A stretch of 64,000 nucleotides of DNA, taken from Verrucomicrobiota bacterium (GTDB lineage: Bacteria > Verrucomicrobiota > Verrucomicrobiae > Limisphaerales > UBA11358). Positions 1 through 5,442 of the stretch are shown in pieces. The position numbers were made by a program, and so were the translations under genes. The stretch is taken from the NCBI GenBank assembly GCA_014860005.1, contig JACZKP010000206.1, forward strand, positions 1-64,000, given 5' to 3'. Below the pieces are notes generated by a model, which was given only the letters and a program-made list of their open reading frames with translations, did no database searches and was not told the DNA's origin. Each line of letters opens with the position of its first letter. The stretch's first letter is position 1.

Positions 1-19
1 TTCTTTATTGAAATGGCAT

Positions 20-51
20 GGGCCGGGAACGTGAATGTTCCCGGCCCTTTT
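20..51 (+). terminator. Rho-independent terminator
   Basis: A perfect 11-bp GC-rich stem (20-30 paired with 37-47) closes a 6-nt loop and is followed by TTTT. It most likely ends a plus-strand transcript entering from outside the window. It also separates that transcript from the tRNA array that starts about 190 nt downstream. Confidence 0.8.
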
Positions 52-103
52 AATTTCTTCGTAGCAGCCGAGGTAACGAGGCTCTGAGCGTGTTGCCGGT
101 GAA

Positions 104-191
104 GGTGGGAAAGTGGGTGAGTGAGAAAGTGGGCAGACTCGCTCAACGTATTGACGTTCCCACTTTCCCCTTTTCCCACCTGCCCACTTTC
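104..191. repeat. Imperfect inverted repeat upstream of the tRNA array
   Basis: A purine-rich arm (GGTGGGAAAGTGGG at 104-117, with a second GAAAGTGGGCAG at about 124-135) is answered by a pyrimidine-rich arm at 159-191 (CCCACTTTCCC, then TTTTCCCACC and TGCCCACTTTC). The arms are direct duplicates of each other as well as inverted. It resembles the dispersed intergenic repeats seen elsewhere in the window. I see no gene between 52 and 241. Confidence 0.5.
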
Positions 192-241
192 AGCCTGATG
201 CGCCGGGAGATTTCCAGATGCCGCTGCCGCACGAACGCAAC

Positions 242-316
242 GCGGTTGTAATTTAACAGACAGAATACCTCTCCGCCACGGAGGAAGTCCGGGTGCGATT
301 CCCGGCGACCGCACCA
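242..316 (+). tRNA. Aberrant tRNA-Gly (anticodon GCC)
   Basis: A complete cloverleaf can be drawn: a 7-bp acceptor (GCGGTTG with CGACCGC, one G-U), a 4-bp D stem, a 5-bp anticodon stem with loop CCGCCAC (anticodon GCC at 275-277), a 5-bp T stem and an encoded CCA. The oddities are C instead of U33, a D-loop (AACAGACA) without the GG pair, and T-loop TGCGATT, which has G at position 55 where U is expected. It is the first member of the array. Confidence 0.7.
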
Positions 317-325
317 ATCTTCAAT

Positions 326-399
326 AGGCCGCGCGCCAGCTTGCGCAACAGAATCTCCAAAATTCCGTTGGCTCGGGGCAGCACCGAGGTGGCCTGCCA
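326..399 (+). tRNA. Aberrant tRNA-Trp (anticodon CCA)
   Basis: The acceptor is 7 bp (AGGCCGC with GTGGCCT), followed by G73 and an encoded CCA. The anticodon loop is CTCCAAA (anticodon CCA at 357-359) on a weak AT-rich stem. The T stem CTCGG/CCGAG is perfect but its loop is GGCAGCA, with no TTC motif. I could not draw a regular D arm; this stretch contains a TTGCGCAA palindrome. It lies 9 nt after the Gly member. Confidence 0.6.
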
Positions 400-408
400 A
401 TTTCGAAT

Positions 409-484
409 GGGGGCGAGGCAGAAAAGTGATGCACCTGCCCTGCAAGCAGGCTTAAACCGGAGCGTTACCAGTCGTCCTCCACCA
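409..484 (+). tRNA. Aberrant tRNA-Ala (anticodon TGC)
   Basis: The anticodon stem CCTGC/GCAGG is perfect and its loop CCTGCAA gives TGC at 441-443. A 3-bp D stem (GCA/TGC) closes loop GAAAAGTGA, which lacks GG. The T arm is ACCGG-AGCGTTA-CCAGT with one mismatch. The acceptor pairs best as GGGGGCG with CGTCCTC, leaving an extra base before ACCA; a conventional register (GTCCTCC-A-CCA) has two mismatches. The 3' end resembles ordinary bacterial tRNA-Ala. Confidence 0.6.
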
Positions 485-486
485 TT

Positions 487-910
487 TCAAGGATGCGCGG
501 CAATCGATCCTCTTCTCGTTTCGCGCTTCTCATTCGATTGCCACCAACCGCCGGTATCGACATCAAGGCAAGTCAACCAACCGCCGTTGACGGCGCCGGT
601 ATCGACGCACAGCGCGAAACCAAGATTCAGGATTTGACCGGATCGCTGAGGCGAGTGGCCGCAGATGATGCGCTTGCCCGATTTGTGAGGTTTGAGGCGA
701 TCCAAGGATTCCCAGTACAACAGCCAATCGGGTTGTTCATCCATGTCCGCTTCGCCGTCCAGACATGCGTGGACGAAAATGTGGTTCTCTGTTTCCAAGT
801 ATGGCGCTGTGCGCTCGAAAAACTTCCAATGAGAATCCGGAATGATTGTGGCCCAGTCCTGATTGTAGTTTGCTCCGTAGGAGATGAGGGCCTCGAAGCC
901 TCCGTAGCTC
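487..910 (-). pseudogene. Ser/Thr protein phosphatase (PPP-like), 5'-truncated remnant
   Basis: The minus-strand reading frame encodes the C-terminal two-thirds of a bacterial PPP-type metallophosphatase. Recognisable segments are YGGFEALISYG, IPDSHWKFF, HIFVHACLDGEA, the late-domain motif CGHSPQ, and a C-terminal GGWLTCLDVDTGGWWQ. The N-terminal metal-binding motifs (GDxHG, GDxVDRG, GNHE), normally in the first 80-90 residues, are absent. Homology fades at about 905-910, where the DNA becomes the 3' half of a tRNA. A TTG at 927 keeps the frame open, but those residues are antisense tRNA. The stop at 487-489 falls in the linker after the Ala member. I read it as a resident gene cut by tRNA-array rearrangement. 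Confidence 0.7.
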
Positions 911-945
911 TGCCTCCGTGGGCGCAACTCCCACCCCCGCTACCA
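911..945 (+). tRNA. tRNA 3'-half remnant (T arm, acceptor strand, CCA)
   Basis: A perfect T arm (GTGGG at 918-922, loop CGCAACT, CCCAC at 930-934) is followed by an acceptor-like CCCCGCT, A73 and CCA at 943-945. No matching 5' half (AGCGGGG or a wobble equivalent) occurs upstream, where the phosphatase remnant begins. Its T-loop also has G at position 55, so it belongs to the same aberrant family. Confidence 0.55.
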
Positions 946-950
946 ATTTC

Positions 951-1103
951 GGGAAGTGATCCGGCTGCCGGCCTGTAATCCGGTGTCTTCAAACAAGCCG
1001 GATGATGACGACTGGAGCGTTTTAACTCCCAGTTCCGCCACAAGTCAGTTTCCCCAAGTGTTGCTGGTCGCTGTCGCGAACCGTGGTCCAGCACTTCCCA
1101 CCA
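951..1103 (+). tRNA. Oversized class II tRNA-Tyr-like element (anticodon GTA)
   Basis: GGGAAGT (951-957) pairs perfectly with ACTTCCC (1093-1099), followed by A73 and CCA, giving a 153-nt element. Near its 5' end, stem GCCGG/CCGGT closes loop CCTGTAAT (anticodon GTA). The 9 nt before it are too few for a D arm. Between the anticodon arm and the acceptor are about 108 nt. They include a hairpin ACTGG/CCAGT whose 13-nt loop starts AGC, and a terminal stem GCTGG (1063-1067)/CCAGC (1088-1092) next to the acceptor. A competing hairpin (AAGTG/CACTT, 1056-1096) makes the fold uncertain. A73 and G1-C72 fit bacterial tRNA-Tyr. Confidence 0.4.
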
Positions 1104-1108
1104 TTTCC

Positions 1109-1184
1109 GGACCCGTAGCTCAATCAGCGGAGCAACCCGTTGTCTGCGGGAAGGCTGAGGGTGCAAGTCCCTTCGGGTCCGCCA
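1109..1184 (+). tRNA. Aberrant tRNA-Asp (anticodon GTC)
   Basis: This is one of the cleanest members. It has a perfect 7-bp acceptor (GGACCCG/CGGGTCC), G73 (the Asp identity base) and CCA, and a D stem GCTC/GAGC with loop AATCAGCG. The anticodon loop is TTGTCTG on a 4-bp stem. The T stem is GAGGG/CCCTT with loop TGCAAGT. G18 reads as A and U55 as G, while G19 and C56 are kept. Confidence 0.8.
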
Positions 1185-1190
1185 TTTTCT

Positions 1191-1266
1191 CGGAGCGTAG
1201 CTCAGTCTTTAGAGCGCCCGGCTTGGGACCGGGAGGCCGCAGGTGAGAATCCTGCTGTTCCGACCA
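1191..1266 (+). tRNA. Aberrant tRNA-Pro (anticodon TGG)
   Basis: A full cloverleaf can be drawn: acceptor CGGAGCG/TGTTCCG with wobbles, D stem GCTC/GAGC, a perfect anticodon stem CCCGG/CCGGG with loop CTTGGGA, and T stem GCAGG/CCTGC. A73 and CCA are present, and C1-G72 fits bacterial Pro. D-loop AGTCTTTA has T at 18 and 19, and T-loop TGAGAAT has G55 and A56. The 19-56 pair is therefore U-A instead of G-C. Confidence 0.8.
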
Positions 1267-1275
1267 TTTCAAAAT

Positions 1276-1351
1276 GCTGCCGTGGTCGAATACATCAGGC
1301 ATCCGACTTCTAAGCGGAACGATGCAGGTGGAAATCCTGCCGGCAGCGCCA
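1276..1351 (+). tRNA. Aberrant tRNA-Arg (anticodon TCT)
   Basis: The acceptor GCTGCCG/CGGCAGC is perfect, with G73 and CCA. Anticodon loop CTTCTAA sits on TCCGA/GCGGA (one mismatch). The T arm is GCAGG-TGGAAAT-CCTGC. The D stem is weak (GTC with GGC) and its loop AATACATC aligns with A at 18 and C at 19. Because position 56 is G, the 19-56 pair becomes C-G. Confidence 0.75.
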
Positions 1352-1352
1352 T

Positions 1353-1428
1353 TGCCAGGTGGTGTCAAAAGTAGCATGGCGGCCTGTTAAGCCGTTCGGT
1401 GTTGGTGCGAGTCCAACTCTGGCAGCCA
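1353..1428 (+). tRNA. Aberrant tRNA-Asn (anticodon GTT)
   Basis: It starts one base after the Arg member. Acceptor TGCCAGG/TCTGGCA pairs fully with one wobble and is followed by G73 and CCA. The D stem GTGT/GCAT closes loop CAAAAGTA. The anticodon stem GCGGC/GCCGT carries loop CTGTTAA (GTT). T arm GTTGG-TGCGAGT-CCAAC is perfect. A18 and G55 replace G18 and U55, while G19 and C56 are retained. Confidence 0.8.
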
Positions 1429-1433
1429 ATTCT

Positions 1434-1509
1434 CAGGGTGTAATGTCCGCAGCAGACGGCCTGGTTCGGAACCAGGAGGATGGGAGTGTGATTCTCTCCC
1501 CCCTGACCA
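1434..1509 (+). tRNA. Aberrant tRNA-Pro (anticodon CGG)
   Basis: The acceptor CAGGGTG/CCCCCTG has one mismatch; A73 and CCA follow. Anticodon stem CCTGG/CCAGG is perfect, with loop TTCGGAA. D stem TGTC/GACG is shifted by one base and closes CGCAGCA. T stem GGGAG/CTCTC closes TGTGATT. Position 55 is again G and the 19-56 pair would be a G-U wobble. It is the second proline isoacceptor in the array. Confidence 0.75.
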
Positions 1510-1513
1510 TTTC

Positions 1514-1661
1514 GGATGGTTGGCAGAGCAGTAATGCCCCGGTCCCGAAAACCGAGTGAGCCTCCGGGCTGCGTGGGTGCATTACGATTCGCGAAGCGAA
1601 CAGCGAAGTTTGGGCATCCATCTTGGAAGGCTTGGGAAGCCCATCCCTACACCATCCGCCA
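1514..1661 (+). tRNA. Oversized class II tRNA-Ser (anticodon CGA)
   Basis: GGATGGT (1514-1520) pairs perfectly with ACCATCC (1651-1657), followed by G73 (the Ser discriminator) and CCA, giving 148 nt instead of about 90. The 5' half is regular: D stem GCA/TGC with loop GAGCAGTAA, and an anticodon stem with loop CCCGAAA (CGA at 1546-1548). A T-arm-like hairpin (GGGA-AGCCCA-TCCC) lies just before the acceptor. The extra 60 nt or so lie in the variable region and contain a stable TTCGC-GAA-GCGAA hairpin. A shorter 3' end at about 1619 (GGCATCC) pairs less well and lacks CCA. Confidence 0.6.
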
Positions 1662-1691
1662 ATTTCCAAAACCTCAACGAAAGGAAATTCC

Positions 1692-1847
1692 ATGAAGCCT
1701 GACATCCGTTATCAGAGCCAATTGGTGTTGCGCCGGAACTACAAGCCCAATCGCGTCATGCGAATCCGTCCAGTCCGAAAGCTAAACCTGGTGTTCCGCC
1801 CCGTGAACCGATGCGGTGCGAAGCCGCAATTATCCATCGTCTCGTAG
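1692..1847 (+). CDS. Small basic protein encoded inside the tRNA array
   Basis: This 51-codon ORF starts at ATG 1692, 6 nt after a Shine-Dalgarno-like AAAGGAAA (1679-1686). The product is rich in Arg, Lys and Asn (for example VLRRNYKPNR, IRPVRKLNLVFRPV), has no acidic stretch and no membrane segment, and so could bind nucleic acid. Its TAG stop (1845-1847) lies inside the next gene, tRNA-Ile, which starts at 1838. Coding and tRNA sequence therefore overlap by 10 nt. I do not recognise a family. The good ribosome site and its position in the only long gap between adjacent tRNA genes in this part of the array argue that it is translated. Confidence 0.45.
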   Translation: MKPDIRYQSQLVLRRNYKPNRVMRIRPVRKLNLVFRPVNRCGAKPQLSIVS

Positions 1848-1911
1848 CTCAATAGCAGAGCGCCCGGCTGATAACCGTAAAACGCGGGAGCGTTACCTGC
1901 CGGGACGACCA
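1838..1911 (+). tRNA. Aberrant tRNA-Ile (anticodon GAT)
   Basis: Acceptor CGTCTCG/CGGGACG pairs fully with one wobble, with A73 and CCA. The D stem GCTC/GAGC closes AATAGCA. Anticodon loop CTGATAA gives GAT, but only 3 of 5 stem pairs form. The T arm is GCGGG-AGCGTTA-CCTGC. A18 and G55 recur, with G19 and C56 kept. It is the last recognisable array member. Confidence 0.7.
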
Positions 1912-1925
1912 ACCATCTTGATACC

Positions 1926-2135
1926 ATGAAAACAATCACGCTTGTCGCGGACGACAAATCAGCGCCGTGTTCCCGCGAGGCAACTCTGCCGGCATCGAAT
2001 GACCGCGAAAACGTCAACGTTGGGCACGGGCCTTTCACCGCTTCGCGGGCTTCAGCCGCAGCCGTGATGGCGCAGCCGACCGTGAAGACCAACTTTCTGG
2101 AAAGCTTCTACTATTGGGCCTTGTCCCGCTCGTAA
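1926..2135 (+). CDS. Hypothetical small protein downstream of the tRNA array
   Basis: A 69-codon ORF begins 14 nt after tRNA-Ile. It has no clear ribosome site. The product has no membrane segment and no motif I recognise; it ends in an aromatic stretch, FLESFYYWALSRS. It is co-directional with the array and followed by a hairpin at 2137-2160, so it may be the last gene of the same transcript. It may equally be non-coding. Confidence 0.3.
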   Translation: MKTITLVADDKSAPCSREATLPASNDRENVNVGHGPFTASRASAAAVMAQPTVKTNFLESFYYWALSRS

Positions 2136-2136
2136 G

Positions 2137-2172
2137 CCCTCTCCTCGTTCGAGGAGAAGGGGGAGAATTATT
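2137..2172 (+). terminator. Hairpin, possible terminator of the tRNA-array transcript
   Basis: CTCCTC (2141-2146) pairs with GAGGAG (2151-2156), extended by CCCT/AAGGG. The following tract (ATTATTTTG) is only moderately T-rich. The hairpin resembles the CCCTCTCC...GGAGAGGG cores of dispersed repeats, so its role as a terminator is uncertain. Confidence 0.45.
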
Positions 2173-2234
2173 TTGTGGGACGCTTATGCTGCTCACGAAA
2201 TGAAGCTCTCACGGAGGGCTGAATCTGCTCCGTT

Positions 2235-2642
2235 TCACTGCCCGGATATTTTCGCGCGTTGGTAGAGGAACAGAATGCCACTGCCCAGTAAGAGACACGC
2301 TGAGGTGTCGGCATAAAATGGAAACGGAGGCAGCGATAGGCGAATGCCGTGAACCAACAGGATCAAGCCTTCGACAACCATCAATCCACCAAACCATGGA
2401 ATCGCTGCCGCGAATCTGTTTGGCCATGCCGCCATCACCAAAAACCAACAGCCTATCATGGCAAATGCACCCGCAGCCATCCGGAGCCAGTAGTCGAGCA
2501 TCGGGTCATAACCGACTGGCATTGCACCGAAGCCTTGAAGCGCTTCCACAGCGGTTTGCCAGTTCATGAAAACACCCAAGACCGAAACACCCCACGTAAC
2601 GCCAGCAAATCCGAGGCAAACTCTCAGTAAGCGCAGAGGCAT
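2235..2642 (-). CDS. Small integral membrane protein of unknown function
   Basis: The 135-aa product has four hydrophobic segments, at about residues 5-27, 50-72, 78-98 and 105-127, separated by short loops; most of the protein is in the membrane. I recognise no catalytic motif. It starts 29 nt after the nagB stop on the same strand and is probably co-transcribed with it. This suggests, but does not show, a link to amino-sugar metabolism. Confidence 0.7.
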   Translation of the reverse strand: MPLRLLRVCLGFAGVTWGVSVLGVFMNWQTAVEALQGFGAMPVGYDPMLDYWLRMAAGAFAMIGCWFLVMAAWPNRFAAAIPWFGGLMVVEGLILLVHGIRLSLPPFPFYADTSACLLLGSGILFLYQRAKISGQ

Positions 2643-2671
2643 GACAACTTGAAGTTAGACGCTTTTCTGTT

Positions 2672-3457
2672 TTACCGATAACTCTCCCACTCCGGTTCGT
2701 TGTCGAAAATCCAGCGGTAGTATTCCTTCTCCTTCAATTTCGCGCCGGCTTCCTCGTCCACCACCACCGTGCAGCGCGCGTGCAATTGCAGCGCTGTCGC
2801 CGTGACCATGCTGGTGATCGGACCTTCCACCGCCTGCGCGATCACCTCCGCCTTGCTGTTGCCCGTGGCCAGCAGGATGCAACGGCGTGCTTCGATGATG
2901 GTGCCCACGCCCATAGTGATGGCGCGGCGCGGCATCTTGTCTTCGCCGCCAAAGAACGGGGCGTTTTGCTTGATCGTGGTCGGGGTGAGCGCCTTCACGC
3001 GGGTACGCGAGCGCAGGGCGGAGAGGGGTTCGTTGAAGCCGATATGTCCAGCCTTGCCAATGCCGAGTAGTTGCAGGTCAATGCCGCCGCAGCGCTGGAT
3101 CACGGATTCGTAACGCAAACATTCCTCGTCGAGATCGTTCGCCAGGCCGTTTGGCAGGTGCGTGTTCCGCGGATCAATGTTCACGTGGCGGAACAGGTGA
3201 TGGTTCATGTAGTGGCGGTACGAATTCTGATCGCTCGGAAACAGGCCGACGTATTCGTCGAGGTTGAACGTGCGACAGAGTGAAAAATCAAGCTTCTCCT
3301 CCCGGTGCAGCCGCACGAGATGACGGTAAACCTGTTCCATCGTCGAGCCGGTCGCCAGGCCCAGCACGAGAGGCGGATTGTTGCGCAACTCGCGGGCGAG
3401 AATGCGCGCCACCAGTGAAGCTGCGGCCTCTTTGTTCGATTGTATGATGACTTCCAC
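2672..3457 (-). CDS. nagB: Glucosamine-6-phosphate deaminase
   Basis: This enzyme converts glucosamine-6-phosphate to fructose-6-phosphate and ammonia, feeding amino sugars into glycolysis. The 261-aa length matches the family. LGLATGSTMEQVY near residue 34 is the phosphate-binding loop, FNLDEYVGL near 65 carries the catalytic Asp, and GKAGHIGFNEP near 134 carries the active-site His and Glu. The E. coli enzyme has NDGH at the last site; here it is KAGH, so the Asp paired with the His is Ala. I recall RTGHIGFNEP in a Bacteroidetes-like branch, so this is probably a clade feature and not a defect. The ATG at 3457 gives the normal N-terminus. Confidence 0.93.
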   Translation of the reverse strand: MEVIIQSNKEAAASLVARILARELRNNPPLVLGLATGSTMEQVYRHLVRLHREEKLDFSLCRTFNLDEYVGLFPSDQNSYRHYMNHHLFRHVNIDPRNTHLPNGLANDLDEECLRYESVIQRCGGIDLQLLGIGKAGHIGFNEPLSALRSRTRVKALTPTTIKQNAPFFGGEDKMPRRAITMGVGTIIEARRCILLATGNSKAEVIAQAVEGPITSMVTATALQLHARCTVVVDEEAGAKLKEKEYYRWIFDNEPEWESYR

Positions 3458-3557
3458 GGGAGGGATTAAATCAGGAAGTGGTGCGGATGGACACGAAAAA
3501 CGCGAACAGCGGAAGTGGCAACCCCATGGCGGCCGTGCGCTGTAACCGTCCGGCGGA

Positions 3558-3743
3558 TCAGGGGTTTGGTGTCGGGTCCGGGTCGGTCGTGGACGAAGTT
3601 CCTTTTCGCCGCTGCACGGCCTGGCGGAGCAGGTATTCGATCTGGCCGTTCACGCTGCGGAGTTCGGCGTGGGCCCAAGTCTCGAGTTCCTTCCACAACT
3701 CCGGATCCATGCGTAGCAGAAATGACTTCCGGCCCTCCATCAC
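3558..3743 (-). CDS. Ribbon-helix-helix (Arc-type) DNA-binding protein
   Basis: The 61-aa protein reads as one RHH fold: a beta strand (KSFLLRMD), helix 1 ([14 protein letters not shown]) and helix 2 after the [15 protein letters not shown] turn, followed by a polar tail. Such proteins bind DNA as dimers and often repress their own operons. Its ATG overlaps the stop of the upstream PH-like gene by 4 nt (ATGA), so translation is coupled. As far as I know, SPFH genes are commonly followed by a small Arc-like gene, which supports a real three-gene operon. Confidence 0.8.
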   Translation of the reverse strand: MMEGRKSFLLRMDPELWKELETWAHAELRSVNGQIEYLLRQAVQRRKGTSSTTDPDPTPNP

Positions 3744-4270
3744 TCCACGCTCCTCTGCGCCTCTGGATTGAAGCCCAAGGCCCGCACAAACGCTCGCGGA
3801 TCATCCGGGCTGACCACCACTCTGCGTTTTGCAAATTCCAGCACCACCGAACGCGCGGGGTCGGTGATGAACGCGCGAAAGTTGCCCAGCTTCTTGTTGT
3901 AAAACCAGCCTGTGACGCCCATGAACCCGCCATTGCCACACGAGCGGATGCATTTGTGCATCGCCTTCGCGTCGGCGTAGGCGCGCCGCAGATCTTTCAA
4001 CGGCATGCGGGTCTGCCAGAACGAACGGTGAATCCACAACTCACGCTGCCGGACCGTGTAACCACGCACACAAAAGAGGGCGGTGATGCCTAGGATGAGC
4101 AGGACTGAGCCAGGTATAAGCACCGCCACCCAAAGGTCCTTACGCGGCACCGCTAGGGGCAGGATGATCGCCACACCCGAGATCAACACGATCACGCTCC
4201 AGGTGACGATCTTTATGCCCCGGCCCCACGGAGCGCCAAACTGGCTGCTTGACTGTCTTGAACGTCTCAT
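3740..4270 (-). CDS. Membrane protein with bacterial PH-like domain
   Basis: The 176-aa product has two transmembrane helices at about residues 20-40 and 50-72. A soluble, strand-rich C-terminal part follows ([26 protein letters not shown]... to ...[15 protein letters not shown]). This order is typical of bacterial PH-domain membrane proteins: two helices, then a domain with the ending VSPDDPxxFVxAL. It lies 30 nt after the SPFH gene and overlaps the RHH gene. It probably acts at the membrane with the SPFH protein. No enzymatic motif is visible. Confidence 0.7.
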   Translation of the reverse strand: MRRSRQSSSQFGAPWGRGIKIVTWSVIVLISGVAIILPLAVPRKDLWVAVLIPGSVLLILGITALFCVRGYTVRQRELWIHRSFWQTRMPLKDLRRAYADAKAMHKCIRSCGNGGFMGVTGWFYNKKLGNFRAFITDPARSVVLEFAKRRVVVSPDDPRAFVRALGFNPEAQRSVE

Positions 4271-4300
4271 GAACTCACCTCGTAAGGCTTCATCCGATGC

Positions 4301-5239
4301 CTACTGATACAAAGTGCCCGTGTTGACTACCGGCGTGACTTCCGCTTCGCCGCAAAGCACCACGAGCAGATTGCTCACCATCGCCGCGCGACGGTCGTCG
4401 TCGAGATGCACGACCTTTTTCGCCGCGAGATCATTCAGCGCCATCTCGACCATGCTCACGGCGCCTTGCACAATCTTCGTACGCGCGGCGATGACCGCTT
4501 CGGCTTGCTGACGACGCAGCATCGCCTGGGCGATTTCCGGCGCGTAGGCCAGATGTGTGATGCGCGCTTCCTCGACCACCACACCCGCCTTGGCCAGCCG
4601 CTGCTGCAATTCTTCTTTCAACGAACCCGCCACTTCATCGGCGTTGCTGCGCAGTGTGATTTCATCCTCCTCGCCCTGATCGTAAGCATAAGAGTTGGCC
4701 AGATGGCGCACGGCGGATTCGCTTTGCACGTCCACGTATTCCTCGTAATCCTCCACGTCGAAAGTCGCCTGGGCCGTGTTTTGCACCCGCCAAACCACCA
4801 CCGCCCCGATCTCAATGGGATTGCCGCGCTTGTCATTCACTTTCACCTTCTCGGTGCTGAAGTTGTGGGCGCGCAGCGAAATCTTCGTTCCCTTGGAATA
4901 GAATGGATTCGCCCAGTGAAAGCCGCTGCGCTTCACCGTGCCATGATACGCGCCGAACAGAATCAGGACGCGGGCTTGATTCGGTTGGAGCGTAAAGTGC
5001 CCCACCAGAAACACCACGCCCAGACCCTCCAACAGAATGCCGGCAACGAACTTCGCCACCGGAAACGCCCGCTGTAATTCAGAGACCTCGTAGATGCTGC
5101 GCACAAATAGAAAGAGGCCCACAGCCAGAATCGCCAGATTCACCACCAACATCAGCCAACCGTTAAGTGCCGACCCTTCGTGCTCGATGCTCGGCGACTT
5201 CGCGCTCTCAGACCGACCGGATTCAATTGCAGTTTTCAT
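4301..5239 (-). CDS. SPFH/Band 7 (flotillin-like) membrane protein
   Basis: The 312-aa protein has two hydrophobic segments (about residues 28-48 and 62-85), then an SPFH domain starting at QARVLILFGAYHGTVKRSGFHWANPF. It ends in an Ala/Glu-rich helix (IAQAMLRRQQAEAVIAARTKI). SPFH proteins oligomerise into membrane scaffolds that organise proteases or lipid domains. It heads the SPFH / PH-like / RHH operon. A promoter and dyad lie just upstream, on the minus strand. Confidence 0.9.
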   Translation of the reverse strand: MKTAIESGRSESAKSPSIEHEGSALNGWLMLVVNLAILAVGLFLFVRSIYEVSELQRAFPVAKFVAGILLEGLGVVFLVGHFTLQPNQARVLILFGAYHGTVKRSGFHWANPFYSKGTKISLRAHNFSTEKVKVNDKRGNPIEIGAVVVWRVQNTAQATFDVEDYEEYVDVQSESAVRHLANSYAYDQGEEDEITLRSNADEVAGSLKEELQQRLAKAGVVVEEARITHLAYAPEIAQAMLRRQQAEAVIAARTKIVQGAVSMVEMALNDLAAKKVVHLDDDRRAAMVSNLLVVLCGEAEVTPVVNTGTLYQ

Positions 5240-5250
5240 AGTAGTTCCTA

Positions 5251-5289
5251 TCTATATCTAAGTGATATCATAGTGAAATCAGATGTCAA
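5251..5289 (-). promoter_or_regulatory. Candidate promoter and dyad for the SPFH operon
   Basis: Read on the minus strand, TTGACA (5289-5284) is followed after 16 nt by TATCAC (5267-5262). The -10 region overlaps the inverted repeat TATC-N5-GATA (5255-5267), and a second GATATC lies close by. An AT-rich dyad over the -10 is a plausible operator for the RHH protein encoded at the end of this operon. The -10 itself is a weak match. Confidence 0.45.
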
Positions 5290-5380
5290 GAGCTACTTTG
5301 GCAATTCTTCCGCAGTTCCTTCTGCCCATCCGTCCGCCGCCTTGAACCTACAGGTCGGGGCTCTTCTTTGGCGCACCAAC

Positions 5381-5408
5381 AAAAAGGGCGCGCCTTTTCG
5401 GCGCGCCC
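5381..5408 (-). terminator. Rho-independent terminator of the PATR gene
   Basis: A perfect 9-bp GC stem (GGGCGCGCC at 5386-5394 with GGCGCGCCC at 5400-5408) has a 5-nt loop. On the minus strand it is followed by TTTTT (5385-5381). It lies 35 nt past the stop of the large surface protein gene. Confidence 0.85.
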
Positions 5409-5442
5409 GTGAAGTAGTTGAAACGGTTAGTTGCCTGCCGCA

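Noticed and set aside
143..445. Minus-strand ORF of 100 codons over the first tRNA genes
   Set aside because: Its content (GRRESHPDFLRGG...) is the typical translation of antisense tRNA; the tRNA reading on the plus strand explains it.
627..1377. Several ORFs on both strands through the tRNA array (for example 627-1166 minus, 956-1246 plus, 1120-1377 minus)
   Set aside because: They are out-of-frame shadows of the phosphatase remnant or translations of tRNA sequence, with no ribosome site and no conserved content.
951..1661. Group I intron in the long Tyr and Ser elements
   Set aside because: The inserts (about 60-75 nt) are far too short for a group I intron and show none of its conserved core segments.
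1739..2092. Minus-strand ORF of 117 codons opposite the small basic ORF and tRNA-Ile
   Set aside because: It contains an antisense-tRNA signature (AGNAPAFYGYQPGALLLSYE) and no gene-like features.
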